Assembly: GCA_030141605.1 (NCBI GenBank)
Contig: JAQGDQ010000269.1
Coordinates: 1-62,000, forward strand
Length of the DNA: 62,000 bases
Source: Tubiluchus corallicola
Lineage: Eukaryota; Priapulida; Priapulimorpha; Priapulimorphida; Tubiluchidae
Reading direction: 5' to 3'
Positions within the stretch are counted from its first letter, which is position 1; every line of letters begins with the position of its first letter. The notes below the pieces were generated by a model, which searched no databases, was not told where the DNA came from, and saw only the letters and a list, made by a program, of their open reading frames with translations. Positions 26,481 to 45,300 of this stretch are shown here, piece by piece. A program made the translations under genes and the position numbers.

Positions 26481-27879
26481 AACCGTGCGACTAAAATACA
26501 TATCAAAATAAGTATAATTTGTGCATAATATAAGAAAAAATGCACATTTTAAGTCATTTAGTTCCTGAGATTATGATAGCGTAAGTTCATTACTAGGTAT
26601 TTTATTAAACCCATAAGTGTCTTAAATTGATTAAATCTTCCTTACAAACTGAGTAGCCCAAGCATTGAGTCCCATTCAAGGCACTCAAATTTGAGTGTTT
26701 TGGATTTTCTTTAAAAGGTACTGACATCATAACAATTTTCAAGAGACAACCTGCTTGTCTATTACATGGATGTATTTACACGTCAAGCAAAAATAATTTG
26801 GTTCCTGTATTTATACAGCTAGAATAATATTTCCATAACTACTCGTAGCTCCTGCTTGCAGCTATAGAACAAACTAAACGCCAATCGCAATCTTTCCCAC
26901 TGAGGACTGCCATATTAAATTAATGAGTCTTGAAAATTGGAAATAATGGTGGCATAAAATGAGCGAACCATTAACATGCGCGTATGTGAGAATTAGTCTT
27001 GACATTGAATAATAAGATAAAATTAATGTGGCAGCGGATTGCCATTGCTGTAAATAAAATGAACATGTCCGTCTTTTGTCAGACTTTTAGACGAGAAACG
27101 CAACAAGCGACTTAGCCTTGATGTCAGTGCCGGTGTAAAGGTCAAATTAACCCCTGTCTAGATTAAACCCAGATATTGTTTGGCCCAGGCCAAAGTATAC
27201 CCGGGGTGTAAAATATCCCAGATCAGGCTAAATCCTCCAGACCAAAATATACCTCTCTTGTGTGTTATGACTTTTATCGCAATATGAACAGTCAAGTTAA
27301 TTGAACATTACGTTACAATTGCATTATGTTGTTTTTGGTAAGTGCTTTTCTTTTAATGCGTAAACACTACTGAGAAGCGTGGTAGTAATCTTTAACCTTT
27401 GTGGAGTCTAATATTTTTACTGATTGTGGTTTAGCTGGTTGAAGTAATAAAAGTCCATGTGTTCAGAGTTACGGTCTTATTTCAGGATTTAAGTCAGTTA
27501 GCTCTCTCACTTAATTTACCTGAGAAAGTTGTAATCACAATAAAATGTTTATGTTTAAAAATTGAATAAATTCTTGTGTATATCAGTAATTTATTTATTG
27601 TAACTTGTACGTATTATATTTGATACTTCAAAAATATATTTTGATTTTGTAAATATCAGAATATCTCTTCTCTTTTTGTTGTGATAGACTTGCACCCACC
27701 TATGTAGGCCTAATGTTACCATTATGTTGTAAAAGTTGAATAAACTGATTTGAAGAATCCAACATTTATGCATTTATTATTTGTCACTGAGTGCCGGAGC
27801 CTCAAAGTATCTGTAGCCCAGGGGCCTACAAAATCAAAATCCGGCCAGTGCCTGATGTTCCTTAATGGAAGGTAAAATG

Positions 27880-28440
27880 TTAGATTTATTCAAAGCGAGT
27901 CAACCACGACAGCAAATGTGTCACTCAAGCTAATTTTACCAAGCGCCAATTTTGGAGCATAAACCAGTGTCCATTTGTAAAAGCAGCTAACATGTTAAAT
28001 CAACGTCAAACGGCAACGTCCAACATCAAATGGTAAATGTATGAAAATTCTATTGATTTTATTTAAAATCTATTGTAAAGAAATTCTAGCCACGACAGCA
28101 AATTTGTCACTTAAGTTAATTTACCAAGAGCCAGTTTTGGGTAAAACCAATTTTCATTTTGGCAAACGTATAAGACATTTTAAAATGCTAAAGTAGACTA
28201 GTTAAAATGTTAGATTAACGTCCATCATGGTAAATGTATGAAAATTCTAACGTAAAGCTATTCTAGCCACGACAGCAAATTTGTCATCTACGTTAATTTT
28301 ACCAAGCGCCAATTTTGGCATAAACCAATGCCAATTTCGTAAATCTATCAGACGTTTAAAAATCCTATTGTGAAGCTCGCTTAAAGTGTTCAATAGATTA
28401 TTTTTTATTCTTATTTTTTTACTAAAAACCATTTAGCAGA
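27880..28440 (+). repeat. ~180-bp tandem repeat, three copies
   Basis: CCACGACAGCAAAT occurs at 27904, 28090 and 28267, each followed by TTACCAAG(C/A)GCCA(A/G)TTTTGG and AAACCA. Satellite-like, intergenic between the channel and LMO. Confidence 0.8.
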
Positions 28441-29852
28441 TCAAAGCGTCCAACTTCAGAACGCAAGCTGTCTTATTTTATTTAAAAACATTGCTTGAAG
28501 CGAACACGTGTGCTCTCAAACTCCTCAAACCCTCCTCCAGGCTATTTAAATGCTCATTTGCCAACCATGTGATGAGCGGTTCTAGCAACGACATAGTCTT
28601 ATAGATTGTTCTTGTTGTTTTCCTTTTTCTCCTTCTTCTTTTTTAGTTTTAAGTTTGCCTTCTTATACAAAACCGATTTCTATTTATAAATACTAATACT
28701 GCTCAATAATCATGTATTTTTGCAAATTTCATAAAGAAAGACAAAAATTGTTGAATTATTGACTTAAAACGAAGAAACACCTATTTCTTCAGAGTGAAAA
28801 TCGATGTCAGGCAGGCCTAAATTAACAGTACATTATAGAAACCTATTAGTTCTTTTCTTATCAGGGCTGAATTATGACCTTTTAGGGCCAGTGGGCTAAC
28901 GAAATTATGGGCCATTTCAGACGGAGCCGCTCTCTAACTCGCCCGCACCTGTCTTGAATACTTTTGCTTCTCATATACTTAGGTATATGAGACATTAACG
29001 TAGATTGAAATAAACTTATCGCAAAATCTTTAAATAATTGCAAAATTTTGTCAATAAAAATATTCTATAAGAAATACCAATATTTTACTGTTAATTGCAA
29101 ACCGAATTAGCACATATTTCAACACATCCGTGGTGAAAATACGGATTTTTATCAAATGTTAGTAAAGTTTGAGGGCACAAAGCTTGAGGGCCCCAGGCCT
29201 ATACTAAAATATAGGAAAATTGGACTCTAGCTCTCGTACATGATTCAGAGAATTTGAATGAATGGCATAGTGAATCAGTGAGTGAGTGAATGAGTTAAAT
29301 AGTCAGGCCTACATATTAGAACAGGGCAATAAGCCTTTTCGCAGTTCCAGCGATTAATGATGATCGTGAAACGGTCAAAGGTTAAATGTACCAGAGTAAC
29401 GCATTTGTGTACACTTGATTACTACATTACTACAGCCCATGCTATTATAGCAGTACCAGTTTTAACAGCTAGCTAAAACCTTACCTAGTTCATTTTTCTT
29501 GTCCCCAAGCAAGATTCTGCCAGCAATCACTCCATGCACAGACTAATGCATAATTAAGTAAAGTCCACATAAAACAACTGAAGCTACTGAACTGATGCGG
29601 CAGACGACTTTACTTTACTCACACGTCGTGTGACGGTTGTAGTTAAGACGCGTTGCTGTGGTACAATTAACCTTTGACCTACAGCAACTGCGCGTGCTCA
29701 CAACGTAACTATGGAAAGGCTTATTATAAACCTACACATTTCACTAAAATAATGTTACTATAACCAGATTTTCATTTAGTGGAACGGCTGTAGTATGCGT
29801 GAGCAATGCTTACAATATTATAAAGTAGAATTGTTTCTGTTCGCAGTATGTG

Positions 29853-36191
<6,339 letters not shown>

Positions 36192-36748
36192 GACGGGCAA
36201 ACTTTGACAGTGAAATTAAATTCATGTATGTGAGTGTCACATGTAATTATGTTAATAATTAACTTAATATCGTAGACCTTTGTCATATGCTGGCTGTAAT
36301 ATTACGCAAGGCATTCAAAAGCTTTATTTACTAATCTACACTTTAATTACTACAAAATTTCACCCTAAATTATTACTTGGTTGGTAGGATCTAAACAGAA
36401 TTAGCTATAGCTCGACAAAAAAACAAAACAGAAAATAGGCTTATTCTGTAAACCTATTTGCAATTTTTTACAGGCTACGCTTAAATTTTTTGGTATACAA
36501 CATTTAATTACGTCAATAATTATCTTGATATCGTATATCGTTTGTCATATGGTGGATGTGATTACTATGTACATCCATAGGTACAAATGTATTGTATAGC
36601 TTGTATTATTGTGGCCCTTGTGAAACCAAATTCTAATGTAAATGATAGGAATTTATTTGCGTAGTTTTTCTGTACATACGCACCAAATGTGAATTGGGCC
36701 TACTCAGTTTGAAGTTTTAAAGTATACTAGAAAGCACACATAGACTTA

Positions 36749-36754
36749 AATAAA
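36749..36754 (+). promoter_or_regulatory. LMO: candidate polyadenylation signal of LMO
   Basis: AATAAA about 560 bases after the LMO stop codon; position only, no other support. Confidence 0.3.
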
Positions 36755-37018
36755 TTAGCTTACGTACTTTAATAATATTTATATTTATTATGTATATAAT
36801 TGAATCTATTACATTGAGTATGTACATATGTTTATGTTATTATGCATCAACTGAAAGACTGGTGTTCGTCTGTATGAACCAACTATATTGAATTTTAAAG
36901 GTATAAATCTATTAGACGTCAACTGAAAACAATTTTAAAAGGTGCAATTTTGCATGATTTAACTGTAACCGATGTAAAGTGCACTAAAAATGTATCATGA
37001 AAAATCCCATAAGAAGCA

Positions 37019-37480
37019 GAAAAGGCAATTTTGCAGCTTCTCCCAAAAACTTTCCTCATAAAGTTATATTTCTTAACATTATCTTACCTGCTTGAAAGGC
37101 TTATTATGTAACTAGAAAAGAAAATTCATTAATAATTTAAAATGTTCGCGGCAACTGATAACTGACTCACCTTCCTACTAATTCATCAAAAAACATATTG
37201 TTAATCTTATTGACAAGATACAATATTTTATACTTTGGCTTTGGTTAGTGAAGAATTTACTACGAATGTTCTCATTATTTTTTCAAAATTTACACAATGT
37301 TATCTAAACTTGTTTCTTGAAAACGACTTATCGTCAAAATTGCTACGCTTAACAGTCATCGCGAGAGCTTAAATTTACAAATTTTTATACAGCGTTACTT
37401 TAATACCAATGTAATACAAAATTTCAGATGATTTTTTTAGCTTTATGTAAGTAAAGGGCTTTCATGTGCTTTAAGAAAAA
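37019..37480 (+). repeat. dispersed ~480-bp repeat, copy B
   Basis: Second copy, about 830 bases downstream of LMO, in the same orientation as copy A. Confidence 0.75.
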
Positions 37481-38606
37481 AAGAAGTGAACCCGACGTTT
37501 CAAACTGCCACAGTGCTTATACTATCGGGTGAAATTAAAAAAGGGAAACGATCACATACAATTACGAAATGCTAACTTTGGGGGTTTTTATATTATTAAC
37601 GTAACTAAACCAAAAAAATTCTTAAAAAAGCATACCATCAGAAGAAAAAAAGCACAGAAACATTGTAAATGTACACACTAAAAGAGAATAATACAGTGTA
37701 CTTCAAGAGAATAAGTGTTAAATTACTGGTCTCAATCAGAGTATTTTAGAGTGAGATCCAAAACTTAAAACAACAATAAAAAATAACAATTAGCAATATT
37801 ATGCGATTTTTTCCTTGTTTAATCTTTCGCTTGATGATAAACTACAGTAGTGGCTTGAAACGTCGTCTTTCCTCTTTTTTCTTACTGGTGGGATCTTTCA
37901 TTAATTGTACGGCAGTTCTTGACATTAAGAATTAAATATGTTTTATAGCGAAATGTGTCTGTGAATTTGTGACAAATTTCATAGCAGTTTTATGGTATAA
38001 GTAATTTTATGCACATCACGTTATCGATTATATAAATGTTCTTTTTGAGCGTATTCCACTATCATTGTACCATACTCGTAGTATCAACGTAATAATAATG
38101 ATGCTGATATTTCAATTATGTAAGTTTAAATTGATTTCTCTCTATCTGCCTACACACTGTTAGTGAATCTAATGTTACACCCTGCTGTAATTTATACTGC
38201 ACGGGAAATTTGCGCGCGTAATTGTGATTTCACGATTAAATGATCAAATTCAACAGTTGCCCGGTAATTCAATAAGGCGTTGTTACGAAAAGGAAATTGT
38301 ATACCCTTCAGCGTTGTGCATAAATAAATTATTTATTATATGGAAACGTGTTAATGTCTATTATTCTTATGCATATACAATCAGGCCCGTCGATTGCCCT
38401 TAAGGATGAAACGTCACTTGGGTTCTTCAGTTTGCTGTGTGCATAATGGAGATGTAGCGATAACCGCGCAGTACAGAAACCCGATTTTTTTTAAGAAAGG
38501 AAATGAACCACCAGGATGTCCGACTGGGCTGGAAAACGCCTGGAAATACTTGGACTTTGGTATCTTGCGACTCACTCTCTTAGCAGGGAGGGGATGCTAA
38601 AACTAA

Positions 38607-39062
38607 CGGGGCGTTCAGACTAGAGTTTTCTCTCGCAACTTCTCTCTGAGAGTAAAGTAACAAATGTGAACGAGTTAGTAAGTTCTTGCGCAAGTTAACT
38701 ATGAGCAAATCTCGAAGAGTTTGCAATAACTTCCGAGAGAACTTGCCAAGTGGTCCACGCTCGCAAGTTTACTCTCAGAAAGAACTTGCCAAGTTGTCCA
38801 CACTTGCAAGTTTACTCTCAGAAAGAACTTGCGAAATCGTTCACCCTTGCGAATTTACTCTCAGACAGAACTTGCCTAGTGGTTCGTTCACACTTGTGAG
38901 TTTACTCTCAGACAGAACTTGCCAAGTAGCTCACGCTTGCAAGTTTACTGTCAGAGAGAACTTGCGCAAGAACATACCCAAGCGTTCACACTTGCGAGTT
39001 TACTCTCAGAAAGAACTTGCTTAAGAACTTCCGAGAGCAAACTCTCTAGTTTGAACGCACCG
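38607..39062. mobile_element. MITE with ~22-bp terminal inverted repeats and TAA target duplication
   Basis: The left end CGGGGCGTTCAGACTAGAG and right end CTCTAGTTTGAACGCACCG are inverted repeats, flanked by TAA on both sides (38604-38606, 39063-39065). A 3-bp TAA duplication is typical of PIF/Harbinger elements. The interior is a minisatellite (38760-39022). Confidence 0.65.
38760..39022 (+). repeat. 43-bp minisatellite inside the MITE
   Basis: Six units marked by TTTACT(C/G)TCAGA at about 38768, 38811, 38853, 38901, 38944 and 38999. Spacing is mostly 42-43 bases. Units carry CTTGC(A/G)AGTTTACTCTCAGA and GAACTTGC. The 112-codon open frame here is only this repeat. Confidence 0.8.
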
Positions 39063-40373
39063 TAAAACAATTGAAACTAGCAGAGATTTTTCGTTCTTGA
39101 CAGTATACAGTGTCTAAACTAACTCATTAAAACTAACCATAAGAGAAAAAGAAAACTGTTTCCATCAGCGCCTGACCAACCTAGATTTATAATTCGCAGC
39201 TTGGTATTAATCTGAAGGTAATTAATTATTCACACGCTTAATTACAGGAGTATTAGTAATGATAAAATGAATCCACAATTACTCAAATTAATCGAAAGGG
39301 ATAGAAATGTAAATTGTGAAAAAATCTATGTAGGATCTGTCATGATCACTGCAGAAAAATAGTCTAGTAGTCATGGTGTTTCCCTTGTTAACAAAAGGTA
39401 CCTAGTTGAAAGGCAGGTCTGTCAAAGCTTTTCATATCTACTTTCTTTATGACAAGTTTCGTTTCAAATTTTAATAATTTTGGGTTTATTTTGTTGTTAT
39501 AACATTATTATTTATTGTCATACTTTTCCAGTATAATTATGAAAACTTTAAAGATTTTTGATGCCCGCTGCACTGCACATTTATAAAAGCCAAGATCCAT
39601 GAATACAAAGTGATATTGAAGTTATTCACATTAGAAATAGTCTTAGTGTTAGAAAATCCACTTTGTAAATATCTCAAAACCATATATATGTATATATATA
39701 TATATTGGTTGTTTTCTGATAATGTTTTTACATATTTGGAAGCTTCTTACTTTTGTCTTAGATTGTTGTCTAAAGAGAAATATATGAAAATGTTGTGACA
39801 ATGCATAGATACATCGGGTAATGTATATCACATATCTACCACAAACAAGAAAAAGTCAGCAAAAACGTGTTTGAAGTATAGTATAATATAGTAATTTTAG
39901 ACAGGTTTAGATAGCATCACAGATATTAGTGTATAATGTGTAATAACATTACAAGAATAATTATGTTCACCATTAAAACGATATCAACTGAGATTTAATA
40001 CGTTCCATTATCAACTATAATCCTGTATACAAGATTTCAAGAAACAACAATAAACATAACACATTAAAAGCTTAAAGAAAATAAAACATTTGCTATAATG
40101 GGGAAAAAAATGTAAGTATATTCCGTTCCATTTGCTAAAAAATGTCATTTAAGCATTATTTACCTTCCAACGTATTGTCATATAAACTTGGTACACTACA
40201 ACTAAATGACTCCTCCAACTTAAAACATGTTGATTCAGTAAAGACTATCCAAGTCTCTGGCCTAAGAATAGCATAATTTGTAACAGATTTGTAACATCTG
40301 ATTACATAGGCCATAGTTCATATTAACTCTTGGCAATGAGGAGACCTAATAACCACAGGTCACATAAATAGGC

Positions 40374-40379
40374 TTTATT
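40374..40379 (-). promoter_or_regulatory. Hil: candidate polyadenylation signal of hillarin
   Basis: AATAAA on the minus strand about 0.9 kb after the stop. Weak, since the region is AT-rich. Confidence 0.25.
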
Positions 40380-41262
40380 AAAAAAGTTAACTCCTTCAGG
40401 TATCTTACACATTATCATGCTAAAAATAAGTTGCCGAATATTCTATAAACACTTTCAATTCCCAAGCGCAAACACTTATGGACAATTAGGCACACTTTAC
40501 ACACTGATATAAAATCATTAAAATTAACGATCAATACCAGCTAAAATTTCTTGTGTATGTTAGTAAAACAAAATGCCAACACGCAAGCAAATCATTATAC
40601 CTGTGGCTACCACTGTACTTTTCGATAAAGTACCTACAACAATAATTATATATACCGTACAGTACTATTTTATTGTACAATGATGTTGTCGGTAATGTTT
40701 ACATAATATAAGATTTTATAATTTTATATATAATTAATATTTACATTAAAACAACAACAATGTATTGCTCACTACAATATCTAACAAATCATAAACAAAC
40801 TAAGGCAAGTGTAAATTAGATTAGTGATCGTTCAAATCTTATTACATCTTTATGCATAAAATAACAACAAGAATAATATGACTGCAAAATTTCAGTCCTG
40901 GAAAAATATAGCACATTTCATTAGCTATAATGAACCCCTTGTGAATGAATTAGTAAATATTTTTGGAACGTTATAATTTAATAAAAGTGACAGACGATAA
41001 CTATTTTTCTTGTTTAATTGGGAAACTAAAAAAGTTGGCACAGATAATGATCCACGAGAATAACCATGTCTTCTATTTGTCTTAAACAGTGACCTTGTCC
41101 ACATGGGAAAAATTCTTGCTTTAACACCAGAGGGCATCCTTATAAACTAGGAGGCCTACGTGGTATTTAGTTTTTAAGAACGGAAATTTTAAGAAACCGT
41201 AATGGTTTACAAACTGTCAGTTTAGGGTTCTGTTTGTATTGCTGTTCGCTGGTCTAAGAAGC

Positions 41263-42373
41263 TTATCGTTTCCTAACATTTATCAAATATTTGCAACAGT
41301 GCGTGAGCATATTCTTCTCTTTAGGAGCATCATTCTCAGTCGTGTCCCGCGTGTAAATGTCCAATCCATATTGGCCGTCAGATGGAAATGCTACTTTGAA
41401 AATGACCTTGTCATCTGTTATGACCTTCTTTACATTCTTTGATAATTGCTTGGGATCTGTGCCATTTTGATGGAGGGTCATCATGAAGTTGCTCAGATAG
41501 TGAGACATCCGGAAATGTATTTCTGTGCTATCGCTGCTTGTGTTGATTACTGCTTCTTCATGATTCATGGGAATCAAACCAAAAAGTTTGTATGCCTTCA
41601 ATGGTCCCCATTCTCCACTTGCACAATTTGGCAATGGGACCATGCAGCGCTCCAAATACTGGCACACTATCTTCATCTTGCAGACGCTTTTAAATCTCAT
41701 AGGCTGCCCAGTCATGTAGTCGCCCGTGCTGACCAGATTAGCAAATATGTCGAGGATGTATTCGCCGACGACCGGAGCGTGCGCTTTGAAGACAACGCTG
41801 TTACCGACAACAGTCTGCATGACGTACCGCCGCATGTTAATGCCATTGTGTTCTTCTTGGTCACTGTCAACAAAGTGTAAATTGTAATGAAATACTAAAC
41901 TGGACACAAAATACGGTGGCATCAAGATCTTTAAGGTCACGGCACCAATTTTGTCTGTGTGCATGACAGCAGATTGATTCTGTTCAGCAAATTTCAGCCC
42001 ATATTTGAAAAAGAGAGAACGGACGAATGGCAACTCTTCAAACTCTGCCAGGCTTATTGGCCTCTGTAACAACTGCCACTCCTTCTGTTTGGGGAAAAAT
42101 TCGTAGATGAATTGGTCGGGATCTGTAAGGAAGTAATGATCGTCGTACTCATAACGAAGATTCTCCGCATTGGTTCGCTCAGCTGGCTTCGGAGCATCTT
42201 TTGCATTCACAAGATGTCGGGCACCCCAGTTGCATTGCACAAACCGCCAAGAGCCATCCAGAAAAACGGCATTCCATGTATTGCGGAACTTCTTGTCTTC
42301 AAATTTCATTCCTGGTAGGTACCCAGCACTTTTTGAATAACCACGTATTACGACACAATGCAGACCTGCATAG
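41263..42373 (-). CDS. Hil: Hillarin terminal exon (end of transglutaminase-like domain and C-terminus)
   Basis: 1111 bases from acceptor TTTACCAG to stop TAA (41263-41265). Using this acceptor restores LCSYAGLHCVVIRGYSK across the junction; the CAG eight bases later breaks the frame. Contains RNTWNAVFLDGSWRF and CNWGARHLV, then FLTDPDQFIYEFFP and a long C-terminal half with two beta-rich repeats. The antisense open frames here are shadows. Confidence 0.95.
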
Positions 42374-45300
42374 CTGGTAAAGAGATTAAAAATTATTTAA
42401 GTCCATGTAGAAATTTGATCAAAAATGAATATGTCTAGTAGAAGTGCCAAATTTAAAATTATAATTTACAATGAACTTTAATGTGCATACAATATTCTGT
42501 AAGTCTAAACCCTATCATATGCGTGCAAATACGTAGTAAGAGAAAAACATCAGAATTTTAACTCGAACTTTTTTAAAACTTTAATTTGCAAGTTGTGAAA
42601 AAGCCAAAAGGAAGGAATTGCATCTACTTTTAAATGGCAAACTCATAGGCAAAACTTAAATAAAAAATGTTGGCATTAGCTCTTTGGTTGAATTTATATT
42701 TAAGCACAGTGAGCAAAAAATTTCCACACAAATGCTATCAATAATGCATAAGTAAATGCCAACTACTAAAGCACAGTTTACAAAAAATTAGTTCTCGCTC
42801 AGCATTTTTTGCTGAAATTATTAAGCATTTATTTACGTCAGATGGCACCACACGGGTCAATGAGTGTGTACCATTCTTTTATATAGCTAAGCAATTTGTA
42901 CATTGGTTTATTACCTGCACAAGCGCTTGAAGAGGACATGGTAGCTCTCGGTACCATATTTTATACCCCTTAAAAGCCCCATAGGGGTATCAGCATCAAC
43001 GTCTCGATCATCGAATTGCATGGCGTTCAGATTTTTCACTGTTAGCCAACGGAATATTGCCCTAAAATTAAGCACATAAAGCTGTATATTGCAACGAAAT
43101 TAAAGTATATCTCAAAAGTGTCTGCTTACGCTTTTATTAATTTGTAATTCTGTGCACTCAATTTGAAATATAATTGTCTCACCGATTCTAATAATTTTGC
43201 AAGCAAATTTAATGTTTGTAAGTCATAATTTATTTACCTTGCCTTCTCAACATCTGTAACACAGTTTCTTATCAACTGACGAACCAGTTCTGTAAAAGTG
43301 GACTGGTCTTCTTGGGCAACCTAAAATAAAATTTAACTGAGTAAATAGGAGTATCAATTTTAAGCGACTTTTTAAGAAGAGCTGATTTATATTGCTCTAC
43401 ATAATACCTTGACACTGTGTACCACTCTGACAATTTGTATTTGTATTACATAGCCATATTTGGACATCTCTAAGAGGAAAGTTGGAATACACAGAAGCAA
43501 TAGATCATTTGCAAGGAAAAATAATAAAAAATACTTGCAAATAATATCCCATACATTCTGCAACATAACGAATTGTATTTTTAGTAAATTGTGTAAATGC
43601 ACAAAAGCAGTACTTAATATAAAATGAAAAATTTTGCACCCACTGTGGCTCGAATCCAAGACCTTCTACTTTCCAGACAGCTATGCCTAGTTAAAAACAT
43701 TTCTTGTCTAACGAAAACTTCATAATCGCAAAAAATACTGCAGACGACTGCAAAAAATAATACATGATAAATGGCAGTCTACATACGCTAATAGCTTGCT
43801 CATCCAGCTCCTCAAAAACTGCCGGATCGTTGTATAAATCTGACTTCGAACCTTCTGGGGGACGTGGAGGCGGCGGTCTGGACAGCGGATAGTTCATCTG
43901 CATATTATCACGTGATCGATCATTGGACGGCTGCAATGAGAAAAAATGGTGTTAACATACCATTCAGGTCGCAAACGTCACAAATCACAATCAAGTTGTC
44001 CTTCAAAAGCCATTAATATTAATATCTTACATACTTATAAGACGTAATTGTATATAATAGTACATACCAGTGCAACCAAAGTGAGATCAAAAAGAAGAAA
44101 CAACAACAGATACTTTTATCATTGTTTTGCATCATAACAAGATACAGCATTTAAGATGGATAAATTAAGAATGCAATAAGTAATTAAGGCAAACTATAGG
44201 TAGCATAAAAAGGTCAAAATAACTTTATAACATGAATGAACATTAATTTATCATTGAAAAGATCCTCCCGCACTAAATCCCATACGTACCCTCTGATTAT
44301 AACTGTGGTACCCAGACTCGTTAATACTCATGTTCTGCATGCGACTTAGCTCGAGTTGTTGAGCCTGGATTTCTGCTTTTTTCTTGTTAATGAGTTCTAA
44401 CATTTCATTAGCGTGCTTCTCTATCATGTACGTCGTTTGCTGCCGTTCTTGCTCCATCATTTTTCGCAGAATTTCCCTCTGTGCCCTGGAACAGAAGCAA
44501 AGGTCAACATCGCACCATGAAGGTGTCAGTACTGCAAAACTGTGGTTTCACATGCTACACGAATGACACGTGTTGTGGTTGTGGTTAACCAAGATATAAA
44601 ATTTTTAGATTTAGGTAATTTTATTTTTTTAACAGTCATTTGCATATTGTAAATTTGAACACAGGAGATATATAAAATAATAACGATTACTCCTTAGCAT
44701 TTTGAAGGTCTAGCTAACTTCTATCAAAAACAGCAATGAATGTTGCGAGAAAAACTGTAACCAAACTTTACAATCAATCACATTAAATATCAAAATAATG
44801 CTATCATTTTTACTACTTTGCAATCAGTGCCTAATGTTAGCTCTTGAACACTGGCATATATTCAACTCCAGTCATGCAACTACGATTGTACTTGTGCCAG
44901 TTGTTCACTTCAGTCAAGGATCAGTTATACTTTTTACATACCACATACAATAACTGATGTAACTGATGATTTGTCATGCGAATTTTTATTGAATAGCAAG
45001 CACACCAGCTTTATGTCTTTCAGTTTGAATGGTATATCAGTGCCATTTCTCAAGCTGACTAGAACAACTGTACCCTTGGAAAATAGTTTTGCAATTTACC
45101 AGTATTTCAGTTTGTAGTTGACCTAACTACAGCTAGACATGTGTCAGAACCCTAAAACATTTCTTAGTAGTTAGTAGTAAAGTTTATTCCAAAATGATAT
45201 AATGCCAAAATATAACTAATGAATGTATATTGGTTAAATGCACTGCAAAGTATTACTGCAGAAAACACATAGCAAAATTATTAAAGTTTTACAAAGCAGT

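Larger units (their letters stand above)
17463..29846. other. intergenic region between DEG/ENaC and LMO
   Basis: Divergent flanking genes, so promoters and 5' UTR exons of both probably lie here. Apart from the mariner remnant, minisatellites, the 180-bp triplication and the doubtful frame at 22145-22549, nothing is supported. GGCCC-containing stretches near 20450-20770, 27140-27260, 27790-27850 and 28870-29200 look like mutually related old repeats. Confidence 0.5.
36192..41262. other. intergenic region between convergent LMO and hillarin
   Basis: Contains both 3' UTRs, repeat copy B and the MITE. Nothing else recognisable; 39600-41100 is plain AT-rich DNA. Confidence 0.5.

Noticed and set aside
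38686-39024. 112-codon repetitive frame
   Set aside because: Only the minisatellite inside the MITE.
41446-41880. 144-codon plus-strand frame
   Set aside because: Antisense shadow of the hillarin terminal exon, which has strong family similarity.
43640-43690. tRNA-like GGATTCGAGCC box on the minus strand
   Set aside because: No cloverleaf or A box around it; a similar phrase at 53160 suggests an old repeat.
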